Origin: Glycine soja
Taxonomy: Eukaryota > Streptophyta > Magnoliopsida > Fabales > Fabaceae
Assembly (NCBI RefSeq): GCF_004193775.1
Contig: NC_041011.1
Span: 46,879,167-46,943,166, forward strand
DNA length: 64,000 nucleotides
Direction: 5' to 3'
Positions 1 through 11,997 of this stretch are shown piece by piece. The position numbers and the translations under genes were made by a program. Below the pieces are notes generated by a model that was not told where the DNA came from, did no database searches, and saw nothing but the letters and a program-made list of their open reading frames with translations. The stretch's first letter is position 1. Every line of letters starts with the position of its first letter.

Positions 1-3000
1 TTCACGTTGGAACTTTCATGTTTCACGCTTCACGCGATATGATTTTTTTAGTAATGGAGTAGTGTATTACAATAAACTTGATTCAACAAAAAATTATAGT
101 GTTGCTACAAACTTGAATCGATGCATATTTATAATTGTTTCGGATGGCTGAACTTACTTCTAAAATGAAGTTATCGATGGTGATTTTTCGCATTTCCACT
201 TTGATTAGATACATAATTTAGAACTTGCATTTTGATCCTAGGGAACCATGGCATTTTTAGTTGATAAGTTCGCATTACTAAAAACGTAAGTATGCTATTG
301 CTAGGACTCGAACATACAAGTTACTATCAGCCAGTGGGATTGAAAACCACGGTAATTTTTAGAGCATGTTTGAAAATCTGTTCGTCAACTTCAAACCATT
401 TTTTTTAACATTTAATTCAAGTAATTCGTAAACTTAATTTGAACTAAACTTAGTTAAAAAAAATTGAATAAATTTTTATTACGGTAAGGTAAAACAGATT
501 TAACTCAACTCACTTATTTCCATTATTCCACCAAAAAAAAAAAACTCAATTATTTCCAACTATAAAACATGTTTGGAAAAAAAAAAATGAAAGAGTACCG
601 ATTTAGGCTATTGGTGTTTATTGTAACTGTTTCACAATCACAAAGACTGCTACTTTGTTTAATTAGGATTGTTACTTGCTTTATTTTTCTACAAATTAAT
701 CCCTGTCATTTAATAAATTAAATGGTATTAGATATTTGTTGAATTGATTAATTCCTAGTGTCAAGTAGGACAAATGCTCACCAACTTAGCAAACATTCAA
801 GATTTTATTTTATTTTATTTAAAATCTGAGACTTTTATTAAACGCAAGATAGTTAAGACACTGAAGGGTGAAGGCCAATACACCACGTTGGATTAGGGGC
901 ATCTCTTCAACCTAGTACCTCAGTTCCCACGAACAAAAAAAATAAAAAAAAACCATCTAACATGTCTGCAACAAAAAATTGCAGCTTATAGATCAAAAGA
1001 CAGAAATTGCCTTCACTAGGAATCGTTTAAGGTGGTTATTACTTCAGCAAATGGTAAACTATTAGTTTGTGAATATATATTATATAAGATCGAAAATAAA
1101 ATTTTTCATGTATAAACCAAAGAAAAAAATAGTTTCAAATATGCAAGTTACTATTTTTTTTCTTCTTAAAATCATTATACTGGAAATCTATATATATAAT
1201 CACATTTCACGAAAACTTCATATTTGAGTATTTCTCAAATTCAGTAACACCATTATATTGGAGACTGTGGATCATATTTATTTATTTAGACATGGCCTTT
1301 TAAAATATTTTAATTTTCATATTCTAATAACACTTTCTACATAGTCAACACCCAATCAACAAGGAGCTCAGGAACTTAATTAAACATTGAAGGCTAACGT
1401 TACGTGGTCTAGTGGCCCATCAATAAACTCATTCAATTTAGTTGTTAGTACAGTACCTTATTAATTAGAGGTAGACAATGAACTAGAAACTAATTTATTT
1501 TATTTCATGAACTTGAAAGAATGTTTATTTTCTTTTCTTCAATTTTTTTCAGGACAAGAATGTTTCACTCTAAGGCACACATCGTTCTTTCCTAAACAAA
1601 AGGCACACGTTGTTTTTTATTTATTTTTAAAATTAAATGTTTTCAAGGAATTAACCTTGCTTTCAGTGTTTACAATGATAAGCAGTAATTAATATTTAGT
1701 TTGAATTTTTTTTACCTTCTTTTTTGTTTTAAAAAGTTTATATAAAAACAGTAAAACTAACTTTTAAGGTCTGATAATTAATTTATGTCATAATTAATTA
1801 TATTTTAGCTTTATGATAAGTAAATTATATTATAATACAATGTAATTTTTAGTTATTGATTATTTATTTAAAAGTAGTAAAATTTAATTTAGAAATAAAG
1901 ATAAAATAATATATTAAAAGTATTAAAATATTAAGAAAAACTCCTAAAAATAGCCGTGTTCAATAATGTTTTCTAAAAACGTTTTCATTGGGCTTACTAA
2001 AATTTACGGGAAGAGAATGACGTCTTACTCCAATGATTTCTTTAAATTTATCCTTTAGTAAGCTAATAAACTTGAATTTTATAATATGCTTAATATATAA
2101 AAAGATAAATAAATATATGATTGTACACATTATAAAAATTAATATAATGATAATACAAACAAAAAATTAATATTTATACTTACTTATATAGATTGGTCTA
2201 TTAGATCTAAAAGATTTTTTGAATTACCTAAAATCTAACCTGTTTAACTAACTAGGTTTTTATAAAATCTCAGCATAATTTTTTTTAAAAAAAAGTCTAA
2301 CTCGGTCTAATATAAATTAGTCATAGATTCCAATCGGACAATTTGGTCTATATTTTCGCCCTGCTTAGAAGTGCTTATCATCTTACGGTGAATTAGAAAA
2401 CTCTCTTATATTTGTTGAGTTTGTTTAAATTTATTTTTTGAAAGAAATATTTTTTTTAGTGTCTGGCTAAAATAGTTTTACTTCAAAAAACCATTTTTAC
2501 TTATTTTGGTAAATAAATCCTACTTGCTTATTAATTTCTTTAAAAAAAATTATTTTAATTTTGTTTTTTAAAATTTAAACAAACCAGTCATTAAACATTT
2601 TAACAAATTAAACACTAAAGTCCCTAGCTATCCAGATGGTACTATGGTAGGCAATTGAATTATTTTCGTACAAAAATTCTGATTTCTCTCTTCATCAGAT
2701 CACTATGAATCTTTAGATGAATTGATATAGACACTCTTGATTTTCCTCATATGCAATATGTATATATTAGTAAGTGTGATTTGGGTGTTATGATAATTTA
2801 AACCCATCATATAGACATTGAAGTATGAATGGGAATGGAAAACTATATTTTGGTGTCTTGTGTAGTAAGTTGTATTGCATGAAAATTGGCAACCATATAT
2901 GTTTTCTGCCGAGATCTCCTCGTGGAGTGAAAACTCTCATGGAAGTGTGTGCTCATGGCATGGCGAGGAAGGAGGATGCTGTTAACGAGGCCAAAGTCTA

Positions 3001-4400
3001 TTGATCACAACGTCGTAAGCGATAATTTTAGACCCTTGCTTTTCATTTCAGAATGCCAAATTTGGACCTTTGCTTTTCAGAATATATTCCACTGCTCGCC
3101 TCACAATTTAGGATCAGTGAGTGTGCCACGAACATTTTGTTAGCCTGCTTGCAAGTGCCAATAGATTGCATTGGTTTGGAACAAATGTACAAAAATTAGA
3201 AAAATATTCTCCAAGGAATCCTACCACTGCTTATCATTCAAATAACACTCTTGTGCACCGTTTTAGAAGCTAACATTTGTTGAGAAATTGGGTCCAAAGT
3301 CAAAAGCAATTTAGAAAGGTTTTGATGGTTGGAATTCAAATTAAATGATAACTAAATAGACCTAATTCAATTGGTTCAACATCATATATATATGTTATAA
3401 AATATCCTTTTTTCCTATATGATTAAAAAAGTAAGTGATCCAGTTATATGAATTACCTTCTATATTACACATAATGTCTACATTTATGCTCGTTATATTA
3501 TATCTATTCGAATAATCTCACTTAAACTTTAAAAACAATTTCACTTCATCTGTTGCAATAATTGGTTCAACATACTTTTGTGACATTGAATAACAGAAAG
3601 TGTTCACTGGAGTTCACTGGAGTTTATGGTGTACTTAGGGAGACGCTTTGTATCCAATACAACTTGTTCACTGGAGTTCTCTTTAGCAAACATATATTGA
3701 CTTATCCTAATTCAGGAAGAAGGACATCTTTTTTCAGGTTGACCCCTCTTTCGTTATCAAAAAGTTACAGGCATCAATTTTCACATTTCAATTTTATCGT
3801 GTCTAACATTTTAGTTGACGTTTTATCTTCACTTAAAATTCATCACACAAAAAACATAAAGAGTTAAAAGGAAGTCTTATTACATTATTTCATAAATAAA
3901 CAAATTATCAACTAATTTTATTTTATTTAATATTATTATTCTAAAAATGCTCTCTAATTAATTCAAATATACACATTCTCCAATTATTATAATTAACGGT
4001 AATTTAAAAATATGTTTTTTTTTGTATAAAACTAACAAAATTAAATAAACTTAACTATTATTATTAATTAGTGAAAAGTTAGGTATTCATGTTTTTATTT
4101 GAGTCTCGAAAGAGTTTTTTTTTCTAGAATTTTTCAAACACCATAATGAAACTAATTTATTATTCTTTACTAAAACATTAGATTTCTTGTTCAACTACTT
4201 AAAAGACATCATCCATTGTAGATTTCTTGTCACAATATTTTTTTCTCAAGAAAGAAAGGATAATAAGCAAGCAATTAAACTTAACCGCTCTTGAACTACC
4301 AAAGAAATAAATAACGACAGCTAAAAATTAAAATTTATGTTAGACAAATAAAATTAATAAATAAAAAACATAGCATGCCATTGCGCACATTGAAGAATGG
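1..4400. other. AT-rich intergenic DNA, no gene recognised
   Basis: All six frames are broken into short ORFs without recognisable domains. One small island near 2910-3015 is richer in G and C than its surroundings and can be read as a short open peptide, but it matches no family I know. A 13-base motif, GTTCACTGGAGTT, occurs three times between about 3602 and 3676. Near 310-330 the minus strand contains a tRNA-like GTTCGAGTCC string without a foldable tRNA around it. The stretch is probably old transposon-derived DNA plus the promoter of the next gene. Confidence 0.6.
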
Positions 4401-4479
4401 GGTCACGTCGCTATCATGCGCCGTGTGGGTCACTATCCTATCCTCCTTTTAAATAATTGGAACCAGAAGAAAAAAAATA

Positions 4480-5596
4480 TACATTACCGTTTTTTTCCCC
4501 TTCTTATTCGTCGTTCAGTTCAATTTCTCGCGAGTTTTTCTTCCAGATGCTACCAATCGTTGCCGTTGATCCACGCGCCGGCGACTTTCAGTTTTGATTC
4601 TCCGCCACCGTTTTGGTACTATAAACTCGCTCCTTCTTCTTCGATCTACGATTTACCGTTTTGTTCCCCGAACGAGTGAGCGAAAACCGACACTTCGAAA
4701 TCTCGCTTTGCGTTGTTCAATTTGAGTGTGATTTCACTGTGTTCAGGGCTCGGTGTTTCTGATTTTCTTTTCTCGTGCATTTGCAAGTAACTCAGAAGCT
4801 TTGTTTTATTTTTTTTTCTTCCTATTTTTGTTTTTGCAATTTAATTTGTTTTCTCGGAGTTTAAATTGTGTTTGAGAAATTGCTCCCTAACATGTGTATT
4901 CGGAGTGATTGCATTGAAACAGAGATCTTACTTACTTTTTTTTCTCTCTCGGTGTTGAATAAACAGAAATTGATTATCAATGTGTGTCATATGCATGTTC
5001 ATTAGGTTGGTAATAAAATATACATGACGGTTTATATAAGATGGTTGGGAGTATTGATACAGTGAGTTATGTTTCTATCTCGAGCTTCTTTTTTTTTTCT
5101 TTTTTTTTTCTGTACAACTAGTTTGATGATTTTAGCTAAAAAAACGTAATTCAATTATTTTCTGGCAATTTTTGCTGCGTGGGTTTTATTTTTTTATTTT
5201 TAATTTGAACAGCAGATTCACCACGTTTTGAGCATCTTGTGACTTGATGAGGAAGGTTTAAAGTGGTTTTAGTTCTGAGTTTGTCCTTGTCCTAAGTCCT
5301 AACTCTTAAGGTTTTTGAAATCTGTGTTTTTGATATGAAATGTGCTTTTCTTATCTTATCAGCATTGAGTTTGCTCAACCGAGCATATTTTATCTTTTCA
5401 TAGATGAAAGGAATAAGTGCAATGGAAAGTATTGTTAAAAATGTTAAAGAAGATATGAGATGAAAAATTTGAAGCTACGGAATATCATTCTGATCTCTGA
5501 TTACTTTTGGTTTAAAGGCTGTTGTTACTTTGGTTCTTCCGAGAGAAGGGAGCCATATATAGAAAGTATTTTATGGTGTGCCGATGAGCAGAACTG
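4480..5596 (+). other. Probable promoter-proximal region and 5' UTR (with intron) of the CaaX-protein gene
   Basis: Pyrimidine-rich, moderately GC-rich sequence from about 4490 to 4800, followed by T-rich intron-like DNA, is typical of a plant 5' UTR exon with a leader intron. Exact exon ends cannot be fixed by eye. Just before the main start, an ATG at 5584 opens a 23-codon frame that overlaps the main start at 5597 out of frame, which could reduce initiation there. Confidence 0.35.
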
Positions 5597-8500
5597 ATGT
5601 TATTGGCAGTAGAAGGAGGAGGATTCTTCTCTGCTTCGGCTTCAGGGTATACTAAGGGCCTGAGCCTTCTCCTCTTGGGTCAGAGGAATGAGGATAAACC
5701 CATGAGAGTAGCGCCGTGGAACCAGTATCAGTTGGTAGACCAAGAATCTGACCCTGAGCTCCAGCTGGCTTCCACAAAGAATCGCCTCTCCCGCGGCTGT
5801 GCCTCCTTTGTTTGCTTTGGTCGCACTTCCGCAGGACTTGATACTCCGTCTCCTCTTAAAGTGGGCCCTGCTCAACAACATGATGTCTCACCAGGGCCAC
5901 TGGTTTCCAACAAGGGAAAGGATCCTTCTGCACATGTAGATGATGAAAGTGATAACAGAAAGGCTACACTAAAAAGTAGCATAAAGAAGCCACAAAATAG
6001 AAAATCCGTTCCTGTTGAGGTTGCTAATGAACATGAAGCATCAAGTGGACAGGGGATTTGTACTCCTGGAGGTCAACCCGAAAGAAGGAAAGTGCAGTGG
6101 ACAGATAATTGTGGTAGTGAGCTTGTGGAAATTCGAGAATTTGAGCCCAGGTATTTGAATAGTTTATCTTCTGTATCAGCTATTATGAAAGGAGGAATCT
6201 TTTTATTTTGTTTGATTGCAAAATTTTAACTGTCTTCTTTATCAGATTTTATCACTGGGAGCTCCTGATTCTTAATATTGTGTGATTGATACAAGTGAAT
6301 CAGATATGCTTGGATGGCCTTTTTTGTTTTCCCCCATCTTTATTGTGATAAATAATGTATGAAACTTTTAGCATATTTGCTTGAGTCTGAGTTGAATGAA
6401 ATAGGTTTTCATTTTTGCAAAATGAAGTTTTGAACTGAATTCTGATTAGAGATTGAGTGTCTATGGTTTCTCCAAGCCTAAGGTGTTTTACATTTATTCA
6501 TTCCAAATTCTGTTAGGTCCAAATGGTATCTTGAAGGGTAAGCTGATAGTCTGTGCTTGGTTATTATTGAATGAAAATGTTTGATACATTCAAATACACT
6601 TTGTGTTGAAAGAATGTCATTTATGCCTTTCATTCTTGCCTTGCCAGGCACACCCTAAATAATCAAGGGGAAAAGATGTAAGAAATTGAAAAGCTCAATT
6701 TTCTTAAAATATGATTAGAAAAAAAGTCAGGATACATGGTTGAGTTCTAAGTTACGGGTTCTAACTTTTAGTTCTACGGAATCCTAGAATTGTCTAGTGC
6801 TCTGGAGGATATGATCTTTCTTGATGCTTTATATAAGGCTATAGCTTTCAAGTTTCAACATCAGTTGGAAGCAATGTTGTTAAATAACCGTTATAGTGCC
6901 ACCATTGTGGCATTTTTCAACCCCTCCGCCATAGGCAATTTGTGAAGGGATGCTCCCTATGGCTGCGTCATAGGCTGCAATGGCCTATTTATATTGGCCT
7001 TCTGCCATTGATAACCTTGGTTGGAAGTCTGATCTTCTTTTCTGGTCAGGTTCTGTCTGATAATCTACAAAATCATCATTTATGACAATTTACTGATTTT
7101 GTTAATTTAACTTAAAACCTCGAATAGGTAAATGTGTCTTCTTGTGAGTTTTCTCTCTGAACTTAAAGGCAGCTTCTATGTCCTTGAAGTCTTTCTTTTT
7201 TAGATTGCTGAAATCTTGGAATAGTACTAAAGATTTGTTGTAGATTAGGAATAGCCTAAAACTCCTTGTTGTGTCTCTTGCTTTACTGAATCTAAAACTA
7301 AAGCCATTTGTTTTTGCATTGTTTAGCCACTTTGTATGCTTTAATGATACTGGTGGTATGACTTAACTTTGTCTTGCAAATTTGGGCCCCATCTATTTGA
7401 GCTTTTTTTTTAAATGTGTATTTTTTTAATTAAAAGATCTGTTTTAAATTACTTTATAATAATCATGTAAGTTTCTTTTTAAGAAAAAGCAAAAACTTCA
7501 AAAAATCTGTTGTACTGCTTTTCTCATTAGCTAAAAATAATAGCTTCTGAAAAAATGTTCTAAAACAAGATGTATCCCATAGTCCCTTTTTTAAAGCTTA
7601 AACAAATGGGCTCTTGGATTGTTTTATTTTAAGCTATTTTTAGAGGTTTTTGATGGTGTTAATAGTGGCGGTGCTGTGGCAACCATCAGCATACCTTTAT
7701 TGAAGTTTTTTGGAGTCTTGAATTGATGAGGCATGATAAATATTCAGGGAATTTTTGCATTTCCTGCACTTGCTTTCCTATGGTCTTTGGATAATGGCTA
7801 TTGTAATGTGGTTTCTCTATTTGAAGTGGATTTGGAAATTCAAAGGATTTGTTATGGTGATTTGATTTCCCCACTTTGTTTGGTTTTTCTTTTTGACCTT
7901 TTATAAGAGGATGCCTTACCATTGTCTTTAATACCATCATAATCAAATTTATTCTTTTGTCCACAGGAAGTATCAAAAATAGATTCCTGAATTTACTTTT
8001 TGTTGGAGGTGCGATCAATTAATTTCTGCTAATTTTAATTTCTTGCTCCATTGTTGATCTGTTCTGAGCTTGATCTTATCAATCATCTTTAAACACAGCT
8101 GGCTCTTTTCTAAGAGTATATGCACCTACTTATACAAGGTCCTACACCATATTCTTATGTTTGTTATTTATTTATCTTATTGAGCCGTATCACTTTCATG
8201 ATCTTCAATGATTTTATTTGTGATATAATATGAATCAACTTCTTTTTTTCATTCTTCTCTTTCCCTCTCCTGCGAAACTCTTCATTGGCCCTTGTTTCAA
8301 CTCCACTAAACAATCAAAATTTCAAATCCAATATTAGCAACTTCTGTATATTGAAGCTTTTTGGCTGAATACTTGTCCTATTCTGGTAAATGTATTTTTT
8401 TCAGAGCTGATTTGCTGCCTTCAGCACCATTGTTGTTTCCTTTATGGTGATGGAATCTGTCCACAACCCAGAAAATAGTATCCTCTAGAGTCTACATTTA

Positions 8501-9500
8501 TAATGCTATTGCCTGGTAAACATCTCATAATTTCCTTCATTACCATTCTACGTCCAGCAGAATGCAATTCCATCTGTGAGGACAAAGGTCTTGTTTTTTT
8601 GCTCTTGTCATCTTTTGGTTCATTGGTTTCAGTTCAGCAATTCATTGCGTGTTAAGACTTTGGAAAGTCTATGTCCTTCGGTGACTAATGGTCCAATCCA
8701 GTGCATCTGTTTCTGGACCTGGTGGTCTTTGATATCACATTTTTTGTTTATTGGATATGGCGAATAATGCATCTATGGTGGATATACCCTAGCTGACTTG
8801 TTCTACTGGCCCTGTGAAATGGTTTCAGGAGATGATTTGGTAGTGATCTAATTTACAAGGAACTTTGCAAAGGAACGTATTCTGGTTGTTGGAGCTAATT
8901 AGCAGGTTTAGACGTTTAGTTAATTTTAATTGAGTGATGAAAACATTGAGTTCTCACTTGTGATGTTGACATGGAAAAAGTTAGCTGATGTGGACACGTG
9001 GCTGTTCACTATGCCACATCAGCAAATCTTGGCAGCTTCTACTTATGTCAGGATCATCAAGACTTATTTAAAATTGCGTGCAACTGCAGGGGCCACGTAA
9101 AGCATGTTCTAGTGATATGAAACCTTGAGATTATGTCTCTATTTCGTTCAATATTCCTGTTTATAACTTTATTAAATAGTACTACATCATAAATGAGACC
9201 ATGCTACAGTTAGTTTGTCAATTACCTGTCTTGTACCCCGTAGGGATGACACACGTTCGGAGCTAGGGTGGGAAGTACCTCCCTATCCCCGTCTCTATTA
9301 TTTCCCTATTCCTATTCCTATCCCCTCATTGTTCTTCTGTCCCCATCCTGATTCCCACTTAGGGTTAATTTTTTTCCCATCCCTGATTCCTTGAAGGTCC
9401 TTGTGGGACCTTGAAATTGTAAATAGTAATAATTATAATAAAGGTATTCAGGTCTCCTTTAACAAATTCAAAATTGCAAAAAATACATTTATATATTGTA

Positions 9501-9549
<49 letters not shown>

Positions 9550-10092
9550 GTGGGGGGGACGCTTGTCATTTTAAGAATGTGAGAATAATAAATCTTGATT
9601 ATAACATATATGGGTGATTAAGATCAAAAGTTAGTAATCACATGATTATTTAAAAAAATCATGTGCACTTATCTTATAATTTTCACTATTCAAATAGTAA
9701 GATAGAGTCAATATTTATTATCCATTTCTCACAATAACAAGCATCTTTACGTGAATAAGAGTGATTTTTTTATTTTAAATACATGGAGACTCCTTGGGGT
9801 CGGCAGCATGATCCCAAATATACTTCCAAGTATCTGGATAGGTTCACAACCATTAAATTTATGTATTCTGCTGTGCTACATTTTATAATTCTTTGAAGAT
9901 GAGTTGATTGGGAGGAAAGTTTATAACCTTTTTTCCTTGTCATATATTTTTTTTTTTGTTTACATGTTTTATTACCTTCTTGTAATTGATTCAATACAAT
10001 GCAATTTGTCATTCAACTGCAGTGAAGTGGATGGATCAGATGATGAATTTGATAGTGGAAATGACAGAACTTGTTCCTGTGCGATTATGTAA
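5597..10092 (+). CDS. Conserved plant protein of unknown function with C-terminal CaaX box (CAIM)
   Basis: Two coding exons, 5597-6150 and 10023-10092, join across a 3.9-kb GT-AG intron to give 207 residues. The donor (AG|GTATTT) follows EFEP and the acceptor (CTGCAG|TGAAG) continues as SEVDGSDDEFD. The protein starts MLLAVEGGGFF, has a Cys-containing block CASFVCFG near residue 70, a Ser/Lys-rich middle, the motif ERRKVQWTD, and an acidic tail ending TCSCAIM. Methionine in the last position is the preference of protein farnesyltransferase, and the extra Cys two residues upstream is a possible palmitoylation site, so membrane attachment is inferred. I recall similar uncharacterised proteins in other angiosperms. 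A second start at 5702 (MRVAPWNQY) is possible. The intron holds a hAT MITE and other repeat debris. Confidence 0.8.
6872..7019. mobile_element. hAT-type MITE, 148 bp, in the intron of the CaaX-protein gene
   Basis: The element is flanked by perfect 8-bp direct repeats GTTGGAAG at 6864-6871 and 7020-7027. Its ends read CAATGTTGTTAA and, on the opposite strand, CAAGGTTATCAA, an imperfect terminal inverted repeat (9 of 12 match). Eight-base target duplications and CA-starting ends are typical of the hAT superfamily. No coding capacity, so it is non-autonomous. Confidence 0.75.
7386..7612. mobile_element. Probable degenerate MITE with GGGCCC-like inverted ends
   Basis: The left end (GGGCCCCATCTATTTGAGC) and the reverse complement of the right end (GAGCCCATTTGTTTAAGC) are similar, and both are followed by T/A-rich arms. 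A target duplication was not evident, so the borders are approximate. It lies in the same large intron as the hAT MITE. Confidence 0.4.
8984..9023. repeat. Short inverted repeat enclosing a G-box (CACGTG)
   Basis: GCTGATGTGG at 8984-8993 is exactly complementary to CCACATCAGC at 9014-9023, with a 20-nt loop that contains CACGTG at 8995-9000. It sits within the intron of the CaaX-protein gene and may be debris of a transposon rather than a control site. Confidence 0.5.
9498..9547. repeat. Compound (TA)n(GA)n microsatellite
   Basis: About 13 TA units are followed directly by about 11 GA units inside the large intron. Likely length-polymorphic. Confidence 0.9.
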
Positions 10093-11738
10093 ATTGGAGT
10101 TTCATTAAGTTGATAGGTTCATCGGGTCATTCACTGCTAACATCCATCACTCGATTTGAGACAAAAGAGGCAAAGGTTTCAGTTCTGTGGAGATATATAC
10201 ACAAACATCTTGCCTGAGTGATGTGTCTGTTATTGCTTGCTGCGGCTTTAAATTTTGCTCCTCTGCCCCTCATCAATTTGTATAATTCTTGTCATGTGTG
10301 AATTCTTTGCCTTTGATTCATCATTTTTATGCTACTTTATGTTCTTATTTTTATAAGGATTAACAAAGTTTTCTTTCTATGATCTGGCATTATCTTGAAA
10401 AAAGGTAATAGAAGTGTAAGATTTTGTGAAAAAATCAGTGTGCCAACCTGGTAACAAACTTGTGATGAGACTAGGATTTGTTAAGGCTTATCTGTTGAAA
10501 GTATAAAGAAAGGCTCATGCTCGTGTAATTGCTTTTTAGGCTGTTGAAGATTGTTCGGGATTTTGTCGGGTAAAGTTAACGTTCATTCATGATGTCTAAA
10601 AGATGAACCAGTTTTCTTGCATTCGGGGTTGGATTTGGAGGAAAATTTCTTTCCTTTCCATTTCTTTTTCTTTCCACTTTTTTTCTATTTCTATAGTTTT
10701 GAGACAATAAATTATATTATCCATTTAATGTGTATCATTTGCATTTCATTTATTTTCTCAAAACTTTAGTAACGAAAGAAATGGAGAGGATCTCAACCTA
10801 AATTTGGAATAACGTTTTTGTACTATTTTTCTTGCCGGCTTTATTACTTTTCGGTGGTGTTAAAAGTAAAATTGCTTAGGACCTCTTTGGAGTAGTTGTA
10901 AGTCTTACAAATTTTAAAAATAATAATCAGTTTTTAAAATTTAATTTTAGTTTTTTTTTTCTCTAATTTAAACTTCAAAATAAACCCTTGGGCAAATTTA
11001 TGCAAGTTAATATTAGACAAGGTTGGGTTGGTAAAAGGAGACAAGTTACAAATACTATCACGGAAAGGTGATTAAAGAAATACTAAAAAAGTAGTTTTCT
11101 ATAGTACTTCATAGGTTATTTTATTATTTTACTTTGGTGCCATATAAATAATATAATTTATACTTTGGTTGCTATTGTTTAATTTAATTTTTTTTCCTGA
11201 AAATATCTTTTAAAATAAGCAATTATTTTAAAAATAATATTCTCAAACTTATTTGAATATGTTTAATTAATTAAAATTATTTATTTTAATGATTTATCAT
11301 GAATATGAAACATATATAGCAAGTGACCCATCGAATGGGCAAGCAATTATACCAAAAAATATAAATAATTAACAAGAGTGATATATTGTGATAAAATGAC
11401 CGAAAAGCAAAACAAAGGTAATAGGTAATTAATTCTAATATGATCTTGGAAACGAAATTTAACCAACTTGTTTACTTAAATATAAGGATACTGTTTAAAG
11501 TCATAATCATACAACCAATAATAAACTTGTCATCTAAAAATTGAAATGTCTTATCAAACACATAATTTATAAATTTTAATATTCTCAATTAATTTAATCT
11601 TTTCTGTTTTTATAAATGATGGGAATATAAAGAGGAATTAAAAATAAAATGAGAGTTCTACGCTTCCTCTACCGCATAGTCTCTCAAGTCAAAAACACTA
11701 GTCAAGATCCAATGGTTGACGTTTACTCACTTGAGAGG
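10093..11738. other. Intergenic region between the CaaX-protein gene and OHP2
   Basis: The first few hundred bases are probably the 3' UTR of the upstream gene; the rest is AT-rich without coding signal. The last 100 bases form the OHP2 promoter. Confidence 0.5.
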
Positions 11739-11747
11739 TATAAAATA
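11739..11747 (+). promoter_or_regulatory. TATA box of OHP2
   Basis: TATAAAATA lies about 260 bp before the chosen OHP2 start, predicting transcription from about 11770. Such a transcript would include an earlier in-frame ATG at 11869. Confidence 0.55.
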
Positions 11748-11997
11748 TAAACACGACATTGATGGTGCAAGTTACGGCCCTTGCATCTCTCCTCATAACT
11801 GGAGCCACCTTCCAGTGGATACTTGGCCAATCCTTGTCCACAAACCCACCCTCTGATTTTGATAAGACATGTCCAACTTTAAGGTTCAAACAACGCCAAT
11901 TGTTGTTGAAAAAGTTAATTGCATAAAAAAAATTCAAAAACTAACAAAAATAAAATCTAAAGGATTGAGTATCTGTATCACCAATCCAACAAAAAAA

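Noticed and set aside
300..335. tRNA-like GTTCGAGTCC on the minus strand
   Set aside because: No acceptor, D or anticodon stems can be paired around it; probably SINE debris or chance.
2910..3015. Small GC-richer island that reads as a short peptide
   Set aside because: No known domain, no splice context and no start context that would support a gene.
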